A stretch of DNA of 64,000 bases, taken from Micromonospora rubida. GTDB lineage: Bacteria > Actinomycetota > Actinomycetes > Mycobacteriales > Micromonosporaceae. Below, piece by piece: positions 36,736 to 47,513 of this stretch. The notes under the pieces were generated by a model. The model was not told the DNA's origin. It was given only the letters and a program-made list of their open reading frames with translations, and did no database searches. The translations under genes and the position numbers were made by a program. The stretch is taken from NCBI RefSeq assembly GCF_009908295.1, contig NZ_JAAALO010000002.1, positions 533,490-597,489 of the forward strand. Direction: 5' to 3'. The stretch's first letter is position 1. Each line of letters begins with the position of its first letter.

Positions 36736-37854
36736 TTAGCGGTCTAGGACCAGGCCTACCTTTTGGAATTCCTTGAGGTCGCGGTAGCCGCACTTGGCCA
36801 TCGCGCGGCGGAGGCCGCCGAACAGGTTGAGCTGGCCGTCCGGCTCGTCGGCCGGGCCGGACAGGAGCTGCTCCATCGAGCCGAGCGGCTCGCCGGCCAC
36901 CTCGAACGCCCCGCGCGGCAGCGACGGGTGGCTGGCCGCGGAGTGCCACCACGCGCCGCCGGCCGGGGCCTCCTCGCACAGCGACAGCGGCTCGCCGAGC
37001 ATCACCGCGTCCGCGCCGCAACCCAGCGCCTTGGCGATGTCGCCGGAGGTCTGGATGTCCCCGTCGGCGATCAGGTGCACGTACCGGCCGCCGGTCTCGT
37101 CCAGGTAGTCGCGGCGGGCAGCGGCGGCGTCGGCGATCGCGGTGGCCATCGGCACCCGGATGCCGAGCACCGACTCGGTGGTCGACCACTCGTCGCCGCC
37201 GATGCCGACGATCACCCCGGCCGCGCCGGTGCGCATCAGGTGCAGCGCGGTCTTGTAGTCGGTGCAGCCGCCGACGATGACCGGGAGGTCGAGGTCGGCG
37301 ATGAACTCCTTGAGGTTCAGCGGCTCGTCGGTGGTGGAGACGTGCTCGGCCGACACGATGGTCCCCTGGATCACCAGGATGTCCACGCCCGAGTCGAGGA
37401 TCACCGGGGCCAGCGCCAGGGTGTGCTGCGGGGAGACCCGGACCGCCACGGTGCTGCCGCCGGCCCGCAGCTCACGGACCCGCTCGGCGATCAGGTCCGG
37501 GCGGATCGGCTCGGCGTACACCTCCTGGAGCCGCTTGGTGGCGCGGGCGTCCTCGCCCAGCGCGGCCAGCTCCTCAAGGATCTTGGTCGGGTTCTCGTAC
37601 CGGGTCCACAGGCCCTCGACGTTGAGCACGCCGAGCCCGCCGAGCTGGCCGAGCCGCACGGCCGACTGCGGGCTCATCGTCGCGTCCGAGGGGTGCCCCA
37701 CGCAGGGGATGTCGAACGGGTACGCGTCGAGCTGCCAGGCGGTGGAGACGTCGTCGACGTCCCGGGTGCGGCGGCTCGGCACGATGGCGATGTCGTCCAG
37801 GTGGTAACCGCGCTGCGCGGTTTTGCCCAGGCCGATCTCGACCACGTCACGCAT
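36736..37854 (-). CDS. guaB3: GuaB3 family IMP dehydrogenase-related protein
   Basis: A TIM-barrel protein of 372 residues in the IMPDH/GMP-reductase superfamily without CBS domains, beginning MRDVVEIGLGKTAQRGYHLDDI, the GuaB3 signature. It has GGCTDYKTALHLMRTG where IMPDH has its catalytic Cys loop, and a long C-terminal tail. Members of this actinobacterial and cyanobacterial group have been reported to work as GMP reductase rather than IMP dehydrogenase. It lies directly downstream of guaB2 on the same strand with a 30-bp gap, so both may be co-transcribed and balance GMP and IMP pools. Confidence 0.92.
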   Translation of the reverse strand: MRDVVEIGLGKTAQRGYHLDDIAIVPSRRTRDVDDVSTAWQLDAYPFDIPCVGHPSDATMSPQSAVRLGQLGGLGVLNVEGLWTRYENPTKILEELAALGEDARATKRLQEVYAEPIRPDLIAERVRELRAGGSTVAVRVSPQHTLALAPVILDSGVDILVIQGTIVSAEHVSTTDEPLNLKEFIADLDLPVIVGGCTDYKTALHLMRTGAAGVIVGIGGDEWSTTESVLGIRVPMATAIADAAAARRDYLDETGGRYVHLIADGDIQTSGDIAKALGCGADAVMLGEPLSLCEEAPAGGAWWHSAASHPSLPRGAFEVAGEPLGSMEQLLSGPADEPDGQLNLFGGLRRAMAKCGYRDLKEFQKVGLVLDR

Positions 37855-37884
37855 GGGGGCTCCAGGTGTCTCGGGGGGTGGTGG

Positions 37885-39477
<1,593 letters not shown>

Positions 39478-39679
39478 TCAGCGAGGCGGCGCGCGCGGGC
39501 AACCGGCGCACGCCGGGTGACGGCGCGTCAGTGTCATCGTACCCATCGGCCCGGGCCGACCCCGCCGGAGCCGGCCCGGTCGTCGACGCTGCGTGACGGC
39601 GGCCCCCGTCAGCCCCGACGCCGGGTGACCGGGCGGACGGGGGCGGGCGGCACGTGGTCACGGGGTCTACGGTGAGGGG

Positions 39680-40090
39680 GTGCACGACGAGCCCATCGAC
39701 CCGTTCAACGGCGACCCGGCCGATCCGGCGGCGGAGCTGCACGACCCGGACGGCGACGCCGCACTCGACCCCCTGACCGAGGTCGAGCGGCAGGACGTGC
39801 TTGAGGACCTCGCCGATCTGGAGATCTACCAGGCCCTGCTGGCGCCCGTCGGGGTGCGCGGGCTGGTGATCGAGTGCGAGGACTGCCGGGAGCCGCACTA
39901 CTTCGACTGGGACCTGCTCCGGGGCAACCTGCGTCACCTGCTCAGTTCCGGCCGGCCCCGGGTGCACGAGCCGGCCTACGACCCGGACCCGGACCACTAC
40001 GTCACCTGGGACTACGCGCGCGGCTACGCCGACGGCGTGCACGACACCCTGACCGAGGGCACCGAGGACGACACCGAGCCGGGTAGCTGA
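39680..40090 (+). CDS. DUF5319 family protein
   Basis: An acidic protein of 136 residues, rich in Asp and Glu at both ends. It has the family core VIECEDCREPHYFDWDLLRG, where the Cys pair could bind a metal, followed by RPRVHEPAYDPDPDHYVTWDYARGY. The GTG at 39680 follows a GGTGAGGG stretch. DUF5319 genes sit next to guaB and the whiB/bldM regulators across actinobacteria, as here, but function is unknown. It is divergent from guaB2 and convergent with the BldM-like gene. Confidence 0.88.
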   Translation: MHDEPIDPFNGDPADPAAELHDPDGDAALDPLTEVERQDVLEDLADLEIYQALLAPVGVRGLVIECEDCREPHYFDWDLLRGNLRHLLSSGRPRVHEPAYDPDPDHYVTWDYARGYADGVHDTLTEGTEDDTEPGS

Positions 40091-40127
40091 GACCGGAACC
40101 GGCCGGGCAGGGGCCCCGGCGGCGCGC

Positions 40128-40946
40128 TCAGGCGACCAGGCCGGCACGGAAGCCGGCGGCCACCGCGTGCGCGCGGTCGCGGGCGCCGAGCTTGCGGAAC
40201 AGCCGGCGGGCGTGTGTCTTGACGGTGTCCTCCGAGACGAACAGCTCCCGGCCGATCTCGGCGTTGCTCTTGCCCTCGGCCATTCCGAGCAGCACCTGGA
40301 GCTCCCGCTCGGTCAGGCCGACCGCCCCCCGGGCGCCCCTGGCCGGGACGGCCCGCCGGGGGTTCGCCGGCTCCTCGGTCTCGCCGCCGGCCGGCTCCGG
40401 CTCGTCGTCGCCCCGCTGCACGGGCACCACCGACGGCACGCCGCCCGGCCCATCCTGGGCCGCCGACCAGGCCGAGCCTGGATTGTTCGGGGCACGGCCG
40501 GCCGGGGCGGGGCGCTTCTGGCCGCCGACGGCTGCGGCGTCCCGGGCCGGGTCGGCCACCCGGCGCCGGGTCGCCCGGCCCGGCGCGGAGAGCAGCAGCA
40601 GGGCCTTGGCCACCGCGCTGGTCAGGTCGTGGTCGGTGCCCTGGATCAGGCCCCGGGCCCCGGCGCCGATGCTGGCCGCGGCCGCGTCGGACTCCTCGGC
40701 CCCCAACAGCAGCACCGCGGCCTGTGGGGCGCGGGCCAGCACCCGACGCACGAAGCCGGCGCTGTCCGGCCGGGTGAGCGCCGTGTCGGCGAGCACCACG
40801 TCGGGTGGGCCCTCCGCCAGCCGCAACATCACCTCGGGATCGGAGACGGCGGTACGGACGGCGGCGGACAGTCCGAGCCGGGCCGCCGCGGAGTTCAGTT
40901 GCTGTGCGGCGAGCGGTGTTCGAACGCACACGAGAACAGTACGCAC
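40128..40946 (-). CDS. BldM-like orphan response regulator with degenerate receiver
   Basis: A 272-residue regulator. The LuxR-type HTH (211-272) reads LTERELQVLLGMAEGKSNAE then IGRELFVSEDTVKTHARRLF, extremely close to the Streptomyces developmental regulator BldM. The N-terminal receiver (1-120) has lost the acidic pair: VLVCVRTPLA stands where active receivers have two Asp. D54 in the acceptor position survives. An unusual linker of about 90 Pro/Ala/Asp-rich residues separates the domains. No kinase gene is nearby. It probably works without phosphorylation, like other atypical receivers. The GTG at 40946 has AGGAG seven bases upstream. It is divergent from the whiB gene, as bldM and whiD are neighbours in Streptomyces. 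Confidence 0.88.
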   Translation of the reverse strand: MRTVLVCVRTPLAAQQLNSAAARLGLSAAVRTAVSDPEVMLRLAEGPPDVVLADTALTRPDSAGFVRRVLARAPQAAVLLLGAEESDAAAASIGAGARGLIQGTDHDLTSAVAKALLLLSAPGRATRRRVADPARDAAAVGGQKRPAPAGRAPNNPGSAWSAAQDGPGGVPSVVPVQRGDDEPEPAGGETEEPANPRRAVPARGARGAVGLTERELQVLLGMAEGKSNAEIGRELFVSEDTVKTHARRLFRKLGARDRAHAVAAGFRAGLVA

Positions 40947-41199
40947 TGTGGTCTCCTCTCCGACCCGAAGCAGACCACGGCGGGGTGGGGCGGGGTGGGT
41001 GTTCCCAGCAATCCTCCGAACTTTTCCGACAGATGGGGCATATGCGGACCAATGTCCGACGTTTTCGATCACAGAAGTGTGAGCCGGCGCAAGCCGGGGT
41101 ACCGGAATCCCAAGCCGGAAATCGGTGCGCCAGCGCGGCCGCCGCCCGGACATCCGGTCAACTGAGAGTCTCCGCGGTGCCGCGGGAGGAGGGGTGCTG

Positions 41200-41583
41200 A
41201 TGTCGAACGTACGCAGGCTGCCCGGACCCATCGTCGACCTCTGGGACTGGCAGCGGCTCGGTGCCTGCCGGGGCCGCGACAGCGCCCAGTTCTTCCACCC
41301 GGACGGGGAGCGCGGCTCCTCCCGCCTGCGCCGCGAGTCCGGCGCCAAGACGGTCTGCCGGGCCTGCCCCGTGCGCGCCGAGTGCGCCGCGCACGCGCTG
41401 TCCGTCCGTGAGCCGTACGGCGTCTGGGGCGGCTTCAGCGAGGCGGAGCGGCTACGACTGCTCGCGGTCGGCTGGGAGGACCTGGCCGACCGCCGGCACA
41501 GCCGCGTCGACGTGGCCCGCCTGGAGTCCCGCCTCGGCCGCCCGCACAAGTCCACGATGCCGGCCCAGCGCAGCGTCGCCTGA
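41200..41583 (+). CDS. WhiB-family iron-sulfur regulator (WhiD/WhiB3-like)
   Basis: A 127-residue Wbl protein whose four Cys (C23, C53, C56, C62) hold a [4Fe-4S] cluster sensitive to oxygen and nitric oxide. The G(V/I)WGG turn is at residues 74-78, and a basic tail follows that binds DNA or a sigma factor. The opening RLPGPIVDLWDWQ and FFHPDGERG are shared with WhiD and WhiB3 rather than with WhiB or WhiB1. Such proteins act with sigma HrdB/SigA at sporulation or redox genes. The ATG at 41200 follows GGAGGAGGGG. Its DNA-binding tail is about 15 residues longer than in WhiD. Confidence 0.93.
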   Translation: MSNVRRLPGPIVDLWDWQRLGACRGRDSAQFFHPDGERGSSRLRRESGAKTVCRACPVRAECAAHALSVREPYGVWGGFSEAERLRLLAVGWEDLADRRHSRVDVARLESRLGRPHKSTMPAQRSVA

Positions 41584-41597
41584 CGACCGCACCCACC

Positions 41598-41712
41598 GCA
41601 CGACAACGCCGCGCCCCGGCCGCCCATCGCACGACGACGCCGCGCCCCGGCCGCCCATCGCACGACGACGCCGCGCCCCGGCCGCCCATCGCACGACGAC
41701 GCCGCGCCCCGG
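41598..41712 (+). repeat. 31-bp tandem repeat, three full copies and a partial
   Basis: Units at 41598-41628, 41629-41659 and 41660-41690, then a partial unit at 41691-41712. Units 2 and 3 are identical, and unit 1 has one change. The units contain the left arm of the terminator hairpin that follows, so the array looks like an amplified terminator arm. Confidence 0.9.
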
Positions 41713-41735
41713 GCGGCCGGGGCGCGGCGTCGTCG
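41694..41735 (+). terminator. Terminator of the whiB gene
   Basis: An 18-bp perfect stem (41694-41711 with 41718-41735) closing a 6-base loop. The left arm is the last copy of the 31-bp repeat, so any of the earlier copies could also pair with the single right arm. Confidence 0.85.
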
Positions 41736-42010
41736 GTGGTGACCTGGTCCGGCCGGATCCCGCCGGATCCCACCGGATTTAGGGCGGCCGAGGCCGACCC
41801 GCAGGGCACCGGCGTTCCGGCCCCGCTGGGTGGTGCTGCTGGCGCCGGAGGTCGCGTAGCTCGGCCGCCCTTCGACACGCCCACCATCGGGTGACGGGGC
41901 TCCCGACGCGCCCGCCACGGGGTGACCGACCGCCGGGCGCGTCGGACCTGCGGCGGAAGCGTGTCTTCGGCCGGGCCGAGCGGGGCCCCCCACCGCCCAC
42001 CCGCCAGGAG
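41736..42010. other. Spacer with short CCGGATC repeats
   Basis: A gene-free stretch with a near-repeat of CCGGATCCCG around 41752-41780 and no recognisable coding or regulatory signal. It separates the whiB terminator from a second repeat array at 42011. Confidence 0.5.
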
Positions 42011-42124
42011 GCGGAAAGGACGTCAGAGAGGCGGGAAGGACGTCAGCGGCGCGGGAAGCGCGGGAAGGACGTCAGCGGCGCGGGAAGTGCGGGAAGTGCG
42101 TCAGCGGCGCGGGAAGTGCGTCAG
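42011..42124 (-). repeat. Degenerate tandem repeat GCGGGAAGGACGTCAGCGGC
   Basis: About five copies at 42011, 42031, 42060, 42089 and 42109 (last one partial), drifting from GGACGTCAG to GTGCGTCAG, with 9-base GCGGGAAG spacers between copies 2-3 and 3-4. It abuts the groEL terminator, whose left arm begins inside the last copy. Confidence 0.85.
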
Positions 42125-42155
42125 GGCACGCCGTCGGGGTGACGGCGTGCCCTGA
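42121..42155 (-). terminator. Terminator of groEL
   Basis: A perfect 15-bp stem (42121-42135 with 42141-42155) with a 5-base loop, 20 bases past the groEL stop on the minus strand. Confidence 0.88.
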
Positions 42156-42175
42156 GCGGTGTCGTACGGCGTCGG

Positions 42176-43837
<1,662 letters not shown>

Positions 43838-43890
43838 TCACTGCCCCGGCCCGGCGAACCGGACCGGGGCAGTGACACTGATCGGTTTGT

Positions 43891-44205
43891 CTACTTCTCG
43901 ATGACCGCGAGGACGTCGCGGGCGGAGAGCACCAGGTACTCCTCGCCGGCGTACTTGACCTCGGTGCCGCCGTACTTCGAGTAGAGGACGGTGTCGCCGA
44001 CGGCGACGTCAACCGGAATCCGGTTGCCCTTGTCGTCGATCCGGCCCGGGCCGACAGCGAGGACGGTGCCCTCCTGCGGCTTCTCCTTGGCGGTGTCGGG
44101 GATCACGATGCCCGACGCCGTGGTGGTCTCAGCCTCGTTCGCCTGGACCAGGATCCGGTCCTCGAGCGGCTTGATCGCAACCTTGGTCGCGGTAGTCACG
44201 GGCAT
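43891..44205 (-). CDS. groES: Co-chaperonin GroES
   Basis: The 10-kDa lid of the chaperonin, 104 residues, with [14 protein letters not shown], the mobile loop [18 protein letters not shown], and [20 protein letters not shown], all standard. ATG at 44205 is used. GTG at 44199 has a better-spaced AGGAGG site and would remove two residues. It is first in the groES-groEL operon. Two CIRCE elements and a consensus promoter upstream show control by the HrcA heat-shock repressor. Confidence 0.97.
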   Translation of the reverse strand: MPVTTATKVAIKPLEDRILVQANEAETTTASGIVIPDTAKEKPQEGTVLAVGPGRIDDKGNRIPVDVAVGDTVLYSKYGGTEVKYAGEEYLVLSARDVLAVIEK

Positions 44206-44339
44206 ACCCTCCTGGGGTATTGGTTTCGTTGCTGGCCGACGGGGCCGACCAGCGTCAATCTGCCACATGCCACCGGGCGGGGCCGTCGTCGCGGGTGCCG
44301 GTCCGCCTGGCGTTCAGCGCCCGGGCATGGGCCCGGAAG

Positions 44340-44366
44340 CTGGCACCCTCGATGGGAGAGTGCTAA
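44340..44366 (-). promoter_or_regulatory. CIRCE operator 1 (HrcA)
   Basis: CTGGCACCC, nine bases, GAGTGCTAA. The right arm is perfect and the left arm matches six of nine against TTAGCACTC-N9-GAGTGCTAA. It overlaps the predicted transcription start of groES. Confidence 0.8.
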
Positions 44367-44370
44367 TCGC

Positions 44371-44399
44371 AGGTTAGGCCGTGGCTAGCACTCCGTCAA
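44371..44399 (-). promoter_or_regulatory. groESL promoter
   Basis: Read on the minus strand, TTGACG (44399-44394), 17 bases, TAACCT (44376-44371). The -35 falls inside CIRCE 2 and the start point inside CIRCE 1, so HrcA bound at either would block polymerase. Confidence 0.8.
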
Positions 44400-44411
44400 G
44401 GAGAGTGCCAG
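44385..44411 (-). promoter_or_regulatory. CIRCE operator 2 (HrcA)
   Basis: CTAGCACTC, nine bases, GAGTGCCAG. Eight of nine bases fit the left arm and seven of nine the right arm of the consensus TTAGCACTC-N9-GAGTGCTAA. Confidence 0.88.
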
Positions 44412-44600
44412 CGCGCCGCCCGTCGTGTCGCCGCAGAGCCGCCACAATTCCGCCACTCGTAGCCGCGACACGCCGACACCACCTCGCCACACCGTCACCA
44501 ACCCCCGCTGGGAGACTGTGACCGCAGAGGCACTGCCGCTGGGGCAGTCCGCCAGGGCCTCGGCAAAGTCGCTGGGCGCCGATTCCCGCCCGAGGTTCAT
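44385..44600 (-). CDS. Possible 71-residue protein upstream of groES
   Basis: An ORF with a good ribosome site (GGAGG four bases before ATG 44600), holding FAEALADCPSGSASAVTVSQRG and two Cys in the C-terminal half. I recognise no family. Its stop codon falls inside CIRCE 2, so its 3' end overlaps the groES control region, which is unusual and argues for chance. Codon usage is only moderately G/C-biased at third positions. Confidence 0.25.
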   Translation of the reverse strand: MNLGRESAPSDFAEALADCPSGSASAVTVSQRGLVTVWRGGVGVSRLRVAELWRLCGDTTGGALALSLTEC

Positions 44601-45227
44601 CCAGCCTCCGGGACTCCTGTCCCGCTGCTTGAGGATGATCCGAGATCCTGGCCAGGGCCTTGGTCACGGTCTCGCCGGTCCTGCGCTGTCCCTGTCTCCG
44701 CTCCCGCGAATGCCCCGGAAGATTGCCGCACGCCGCCCCATGCCGCCCCGCGCTTCGGGCAGTCCGGGTGGCGGCCGGACGATTGCCCGTTACCCCCCCG
44801 CATCCGGTCGGGGATCTGCCTGTCGGCCCCTTTGGAGCTGCCCCGTTTACGCGCCCGCTCCACCGGTAGCACAAACGGGGCAGCTCCAAAGGGGCCGACG
44901 GAGGGTGGACCGACCCGATGGCGCACACCCCGGCCGCGCACGCCATCCTCGACCGGCTCACCGACGGGGCCGACCCGGCGAAGACCGACCCGGCAGGGGC
45001 CGACGATGTCGGTAGGCGCACGTATCCCCTGGGACCTGCCAACCCGGGGACCCTCACGACCTTGCCGGGGTGTCGGGCGTCATGCAGCGCCATCGGTGCC
45101 TCCGTTTCTGCGGCACCCCGCCCCACCGGGCTCCGCCTCCACCAGGGCGGGGGTACCGCGCCACCGATCACACACCCGCCGAACGCCCCCTGTCAGCTAG
45201 GGCAGGCCCTAAGGGGTAGGACCTACT
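44601..45227. other. Loosely organised spacer with decayed-looking sequence
   Basis: A 630-bp region without a supported gene. Short open stretches on both strands change frame often. One at 44918 opens with MAHTPAAHAILDRLTDGADP and may be a gene fragment, but it lacks a well-placed ribosome site and a consistent frame. The 27-bp inverted repeat at 44822-44899 lies in its centre. Together with the AlpA-like gene downstream this could be the remains of an integrated element. Confidence 0.45.
44822..44899. repeat. 27-bp perfect inverted repeat
   Basis: Bases 44822-44848 are the exact reverse complement of 44873-44899, around a 24-base centre. The arms contain GGCCCCTTTGGAGCTGCCCC. There is no flanking gene for it to terminate within 60 bases on either side, and no target-site duplication is obvious. 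Confidence 0.85.
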
Positions 45228-45470
45228 GTGCCTACCTTCGGGGTCATGGGCGAGGAGGAAGTCCCGGGTCCGCTCGTTGGAGCGGCTGAGATTCAGCAGA
45301 TGCTGCGCGTGAGCCGGTCGCGGTTCCGGCAGATCATCCTGCTGCCCAAATTCCCAGCGCCGTTTCAGAAGCTGATCGGCGGCTCGGTGTGGCTGCGGTC
45401 AGACGTCGAGGCGTACATCCGGGACTACCGCCGTCCCCGGCCGCCAGCGGACGAGGACACCCCGGGCTGA
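45228..45470 (+). CDS. Small AlpA/excisionase-like helix-turn-helix protein
   Basis: A single winged-HTH protein of 80 residues resembling AlpA/MerR-type DNA-binding domains of excisionases: LVGAAEIQQMLRVSRSRFRQ, then FPAPFQKLIGGSVWLRSDVEAYI, the typical beta-hairpin and second helix. GTG at 45228 is used. An in-frame ATG at 45246 is the alternative, as neither has a perfect ribosome site. The sequence just before has the short palindrome TAGGACCTA. No integrase or attachment site is visible nearby, so it may be a stand-alone regulator or a leftover of a mobile element. Confidence 0.72.
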   Translation: MPTFGVMGEEEVPGPLVGAAEIQQMLRVSRSRFRQIILLPKFPAPFQKLIGGSVWLRSDVEAYIRDYRRPRPPADEDTPG

Positions 45471-45538
45471 CCCAACGCCTCCCGTACGGGAGGTGGCGGC
45501 ATCAGGCAGAAGCAGGGCCGGCAAGTTCGCCGCCTGAT

Positions 45539-45589
45539 CAACGGTGCCGGGTGCGGCAGATGACCACACCCGGCTAACGCAAACCGTTG
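45539..45589 (+). terminator. Two-part hairpin after the AlpA-like gene
   Basis: CAACGGT (45539-45545) pairs with ACCGTTG (45583-45589), and GCCGGGTG (45546-45553) with CACCCGGC (45567-45574). It is the only strong stem between the AlpA-like gene and the methyltransferase. Confidence 0.55.
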
Positions 45590-45683
45590 GCTAGTCAAGG
45601 CCCACGGCGAAACCATGACCCGATGCACGGACCCCTGACGGCCCGCAGCCGAACAGCCCGGCCGGGGCCGGGACAATGGGCGG

Positions 45684-46895
45684 GTGGATCTCGACCAGTT
45701 CGCCGCCCTGCGTACCCCCGAGGGGTCGGCCGCGCTCGACGCGGCGACCGAGAGGGCCGGCGGCGACCCGCTGGCCGCGGCGGGCGCACTCCGCTCGGCC
45801 GGCATCCCGGCCGGGCTCGCGGCGGCGGCGCTGACCCAGGCGGAGCTGCGCCGCCGGGCGGTCGGCAAGTTCGGGCCGGAGGCCGCCGGCATGTTCCTCA
45901 CCCGCGCCGGCCTGGAGCAGGCCACCCGCCGGGTGGTCGCCGACCGGCGGGCCGACCGGCTGCGCGCCGCCGGGGTGCGCACCCTCGCCGACCTGGGCTG
46001 CGGGCTCGGGGCCGACGCGCTCGCCGCCGCCCGCGCCGGCATCCGGGTGTACGGGGTGGAGGCCGACCCGGTGACCGCCGCCATGGCCGCCGCGAACGCC
46101 GAGGCCGCCGGGCTGGCCGACGCGTTCACCGTGGAGTGCGGCGACGCCACGGCGTTCGACGTGTCCCGGGTCGATGCGGTCTTCTGCGACCCGGCGCGGC
46201 GCCGGGCCGGCACCGGACGGCGGATCTTCGACCCGAACGCCTACTCGCCGCCGTGGGACTTCGTCACCGGCCTGGCCGAGCGGGTGCCGCACACCGTGGT
46301 CAAGGTGGCCCCCGGCCTCGACCACGCGCTGATCCCGGCGGGCGCCGAGGCGGAGTGGGTGAGCGTGGCCGGCGACCTGGTCGAGGCCGCCCTGTGGTGC
46401 GGCCGGCTCGCCGCGGTCCCCCGCCGCGCCACCCTGCTGCGGGAGCCTCCCCCCACCGCCGCCGCCGTGCCGGTCGCCCACCATCAGCTCACCGGCTCCG
46501 GCGCGGTCGAGGCCAGGGTCGGCCCGGTCCGCCGGTACGTCCACGACCCCGACCCGGCGGTGGTCCGCGCCCACCTGGTCGCGGAGCTGGCCGACGCCAT
46601 CGACGCCACACTCGCCGACCCGAGCATCGCCTACCTGTACGCCGACGCGCCGGGCGAGACGCCGTTCGCCCGCTGCCTGGAGGTCACCGACGTGCTGCCG
46701 TTCTCGCTGAAGCGGCTGCGCGCCCTGCTGCGCGAGCGCCGGGTGGGCCGGGTCGAGATCCTCAAGCGCGGCTCGGCGCTGGAGCCGGAGAAGCTGCGGC
46801 GAGACCTGCGGCTGGCCGGCCCGGAGGCGGCGAGCCTGGTGCTGACCCGGGTCGCCGACGCACCCACCGTGCTGCTGTGCCGACCGGTTGGCTGA
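45684..46895 (+). CDS. SAM-dependent methyltransferase with THUMP-like domain
   Basis: A protein of 403 residues, class I methyltransferase type. A helical N-terminal part (1-90) is followed by the SAM-binding motif LADLGCGLGADALAAARAG (about 108-126). Motif IV is DAVFCDPARRRAG. A C-terminal THUMP-like domain (about 300-400) ends with LTRVADAPTVLLCRPVG. Such proteins occur in most actinomycetes and are thought to act on RNA, but the target is not known. GTG at 45684 is chosen. GACAAT at 45671-45676 could be a -10 that gives a leaderless message. It is followed by the YbaK gene. Confidence 0.85.
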   Translation: MDLDQFAALRTPEGSAALDAATERAGGDPLAAAGALRSAGIPAGLAAAALTQAELRRRAVGKFGPEAAGMFLTRAGLEQATRRVVADRRADRLRAAGVRTLADLGCGLGADALAAARAGIRVYGVEADPVTAAMAAANAEAAGLADAFTVECGDATAFDVSRVDAVFCDPARRRAGTGRRIFDPNAYSPPWDFVTGLAERVPHTVVKVAPGLDHALIPAGAEAEWVSVAGDLVEAALWCGRLAAVPRRATLLREPPPTAAAVPVAHHQLTGSGAVEARVGPVRRYVHDPDPAVVRAHLVAELADAIDATLADPSIAYLYADAPGETPFARCLEVTDVLPFSLKRLRALLRERRVGRVEILKRGSALEPEKLRRDLRLAGPEAASLVLTRVADAPTVLLCRPVG

Positions 46896-46953
46896 GCGCC
46901 GCCGCAGCCGGTGGCGGGCGAACCGGCGGGGTGCGAGCCGGGCGTGCCGCCGC

Positions 46954-46995
46954 GTCGATCGGCCGATTCCCGGGGCCCGTCGATCGGCCGATTCC
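46954..46995 (+). repeat. 17-bp tandem element GTCGATCGGCCGATTCC
   Basis: Two exact copies at 46954-46970 and 46979-46995 (25-bp period), each with an internal palindrome ATCGGCCGAT, between the methyltransferase and YbaK genes. Confidence 0.7.
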
Positions 46996-47033
46996 GGTGG
47001 CCCGCCGGGCGACGCCGGGTTAGCTTGTCGGGC

Positions 47034-47513
47034 ATGGCGGGACAGGGCACTCCGGCGACGGCGCTGCTGAACAGGCGGAAAATCCGGCACAGCACCCATC
47101 CGTACGACGTCTCGCCGGACGCGCCGAACTACGGTGCGCTCGTCGCGGCGGCCCTGGGCGTGCCCCCGGAGCGGGTGTTCAAGTCGCTGGTCGCCGAGGT
47201 CGACGGCGCGCTCGCGGTGGCGGTGGTGCCGGTGACCGGCGAGTTGGACCTCAAGGCGCTGGCCGCCGCGCTCGGCGGCAAGCGGGCGACGATGGCGGAC
47301 CGCGCGGTCGCCGAGCGGGCCACCGGCTACGTGCGCGGCGGGATCAGCCCGATCGGCCAGCGCAAGCGCCTGCCCACGGTGCTGGACGCGTCCGCCCTGG
47401 GCCACGAGACCGTCTACGTCTCGGCCGGCCGACGCGGCCTTCAGCTTGAGCTGGCCCCGGCCGACCTGGTCACCCTCACCGACGCGACGACCGCCGCTCT
47501 CGCCGCCGGGTGA
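47034..47513 (+). CDS. ybaK: Cys-tRNA(Pro)/aminoacyl-tRNA deacylase YbaK
   Basis: A trans-editing enzyme of 159 residues that hydrolyses mischarged Cys-tRNA(Pro). It has ALLNRRKIRHSTHPYDVSPD, the catalytic Lys region FKSLVAEVDG, and GGKRATMADRAVAER with the conserved GYVRGGISPIGQRKRLPTVLD strand that shapes the pocket. It is cytosolic. The ATG at 47034 has no strong ribosome site. The stop codon lies in the first copy of a 31-bp tandem repeat. Confidence 0.92.
   Translation: MAGQGTPATALLNRRKIRHSTHPYDVSPDAPNYGALVAAALGVPPERVFKSLVAEVDGALAVAVVPVTGELDLKALAAALGGKRATMADRAVAERATGYVRGGISPIGQRKRLPTVLDASALGHETVYVSAGRRGLQLELAPADLVTLTDATTAALAAG

Noticed and set aside
41598..41735. CRISPR array
   Set aside because: The 31-bp units are directly adjacent with no spacers, and the last unit pairs with a hairpin arm; no cas genes are nearby.
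44822..44899. Insertion-sequence terminal repeats
   Set aside because: The arms are only 24 bases apart, leaving no room for a transposase, and no target duplication is visible.
44374..45171. Long minus-strand gene upstream of groES
   Set aside because: The frame is open but crosses both CIRCE operators and the promoter, has no recognisable domain and shows uneven codon bias. Only the short part at 44385-44600 has a good ribosome site, and it is reported with low confidence.
45684..47023. Arg/Gly-rich 478-codon frame overlapping the methyltransferase
   Set aside because: It is a frame-shifted shadow of the methyltransferase, whose SAM motif and DPARRR motif are clear in the chosen frame.
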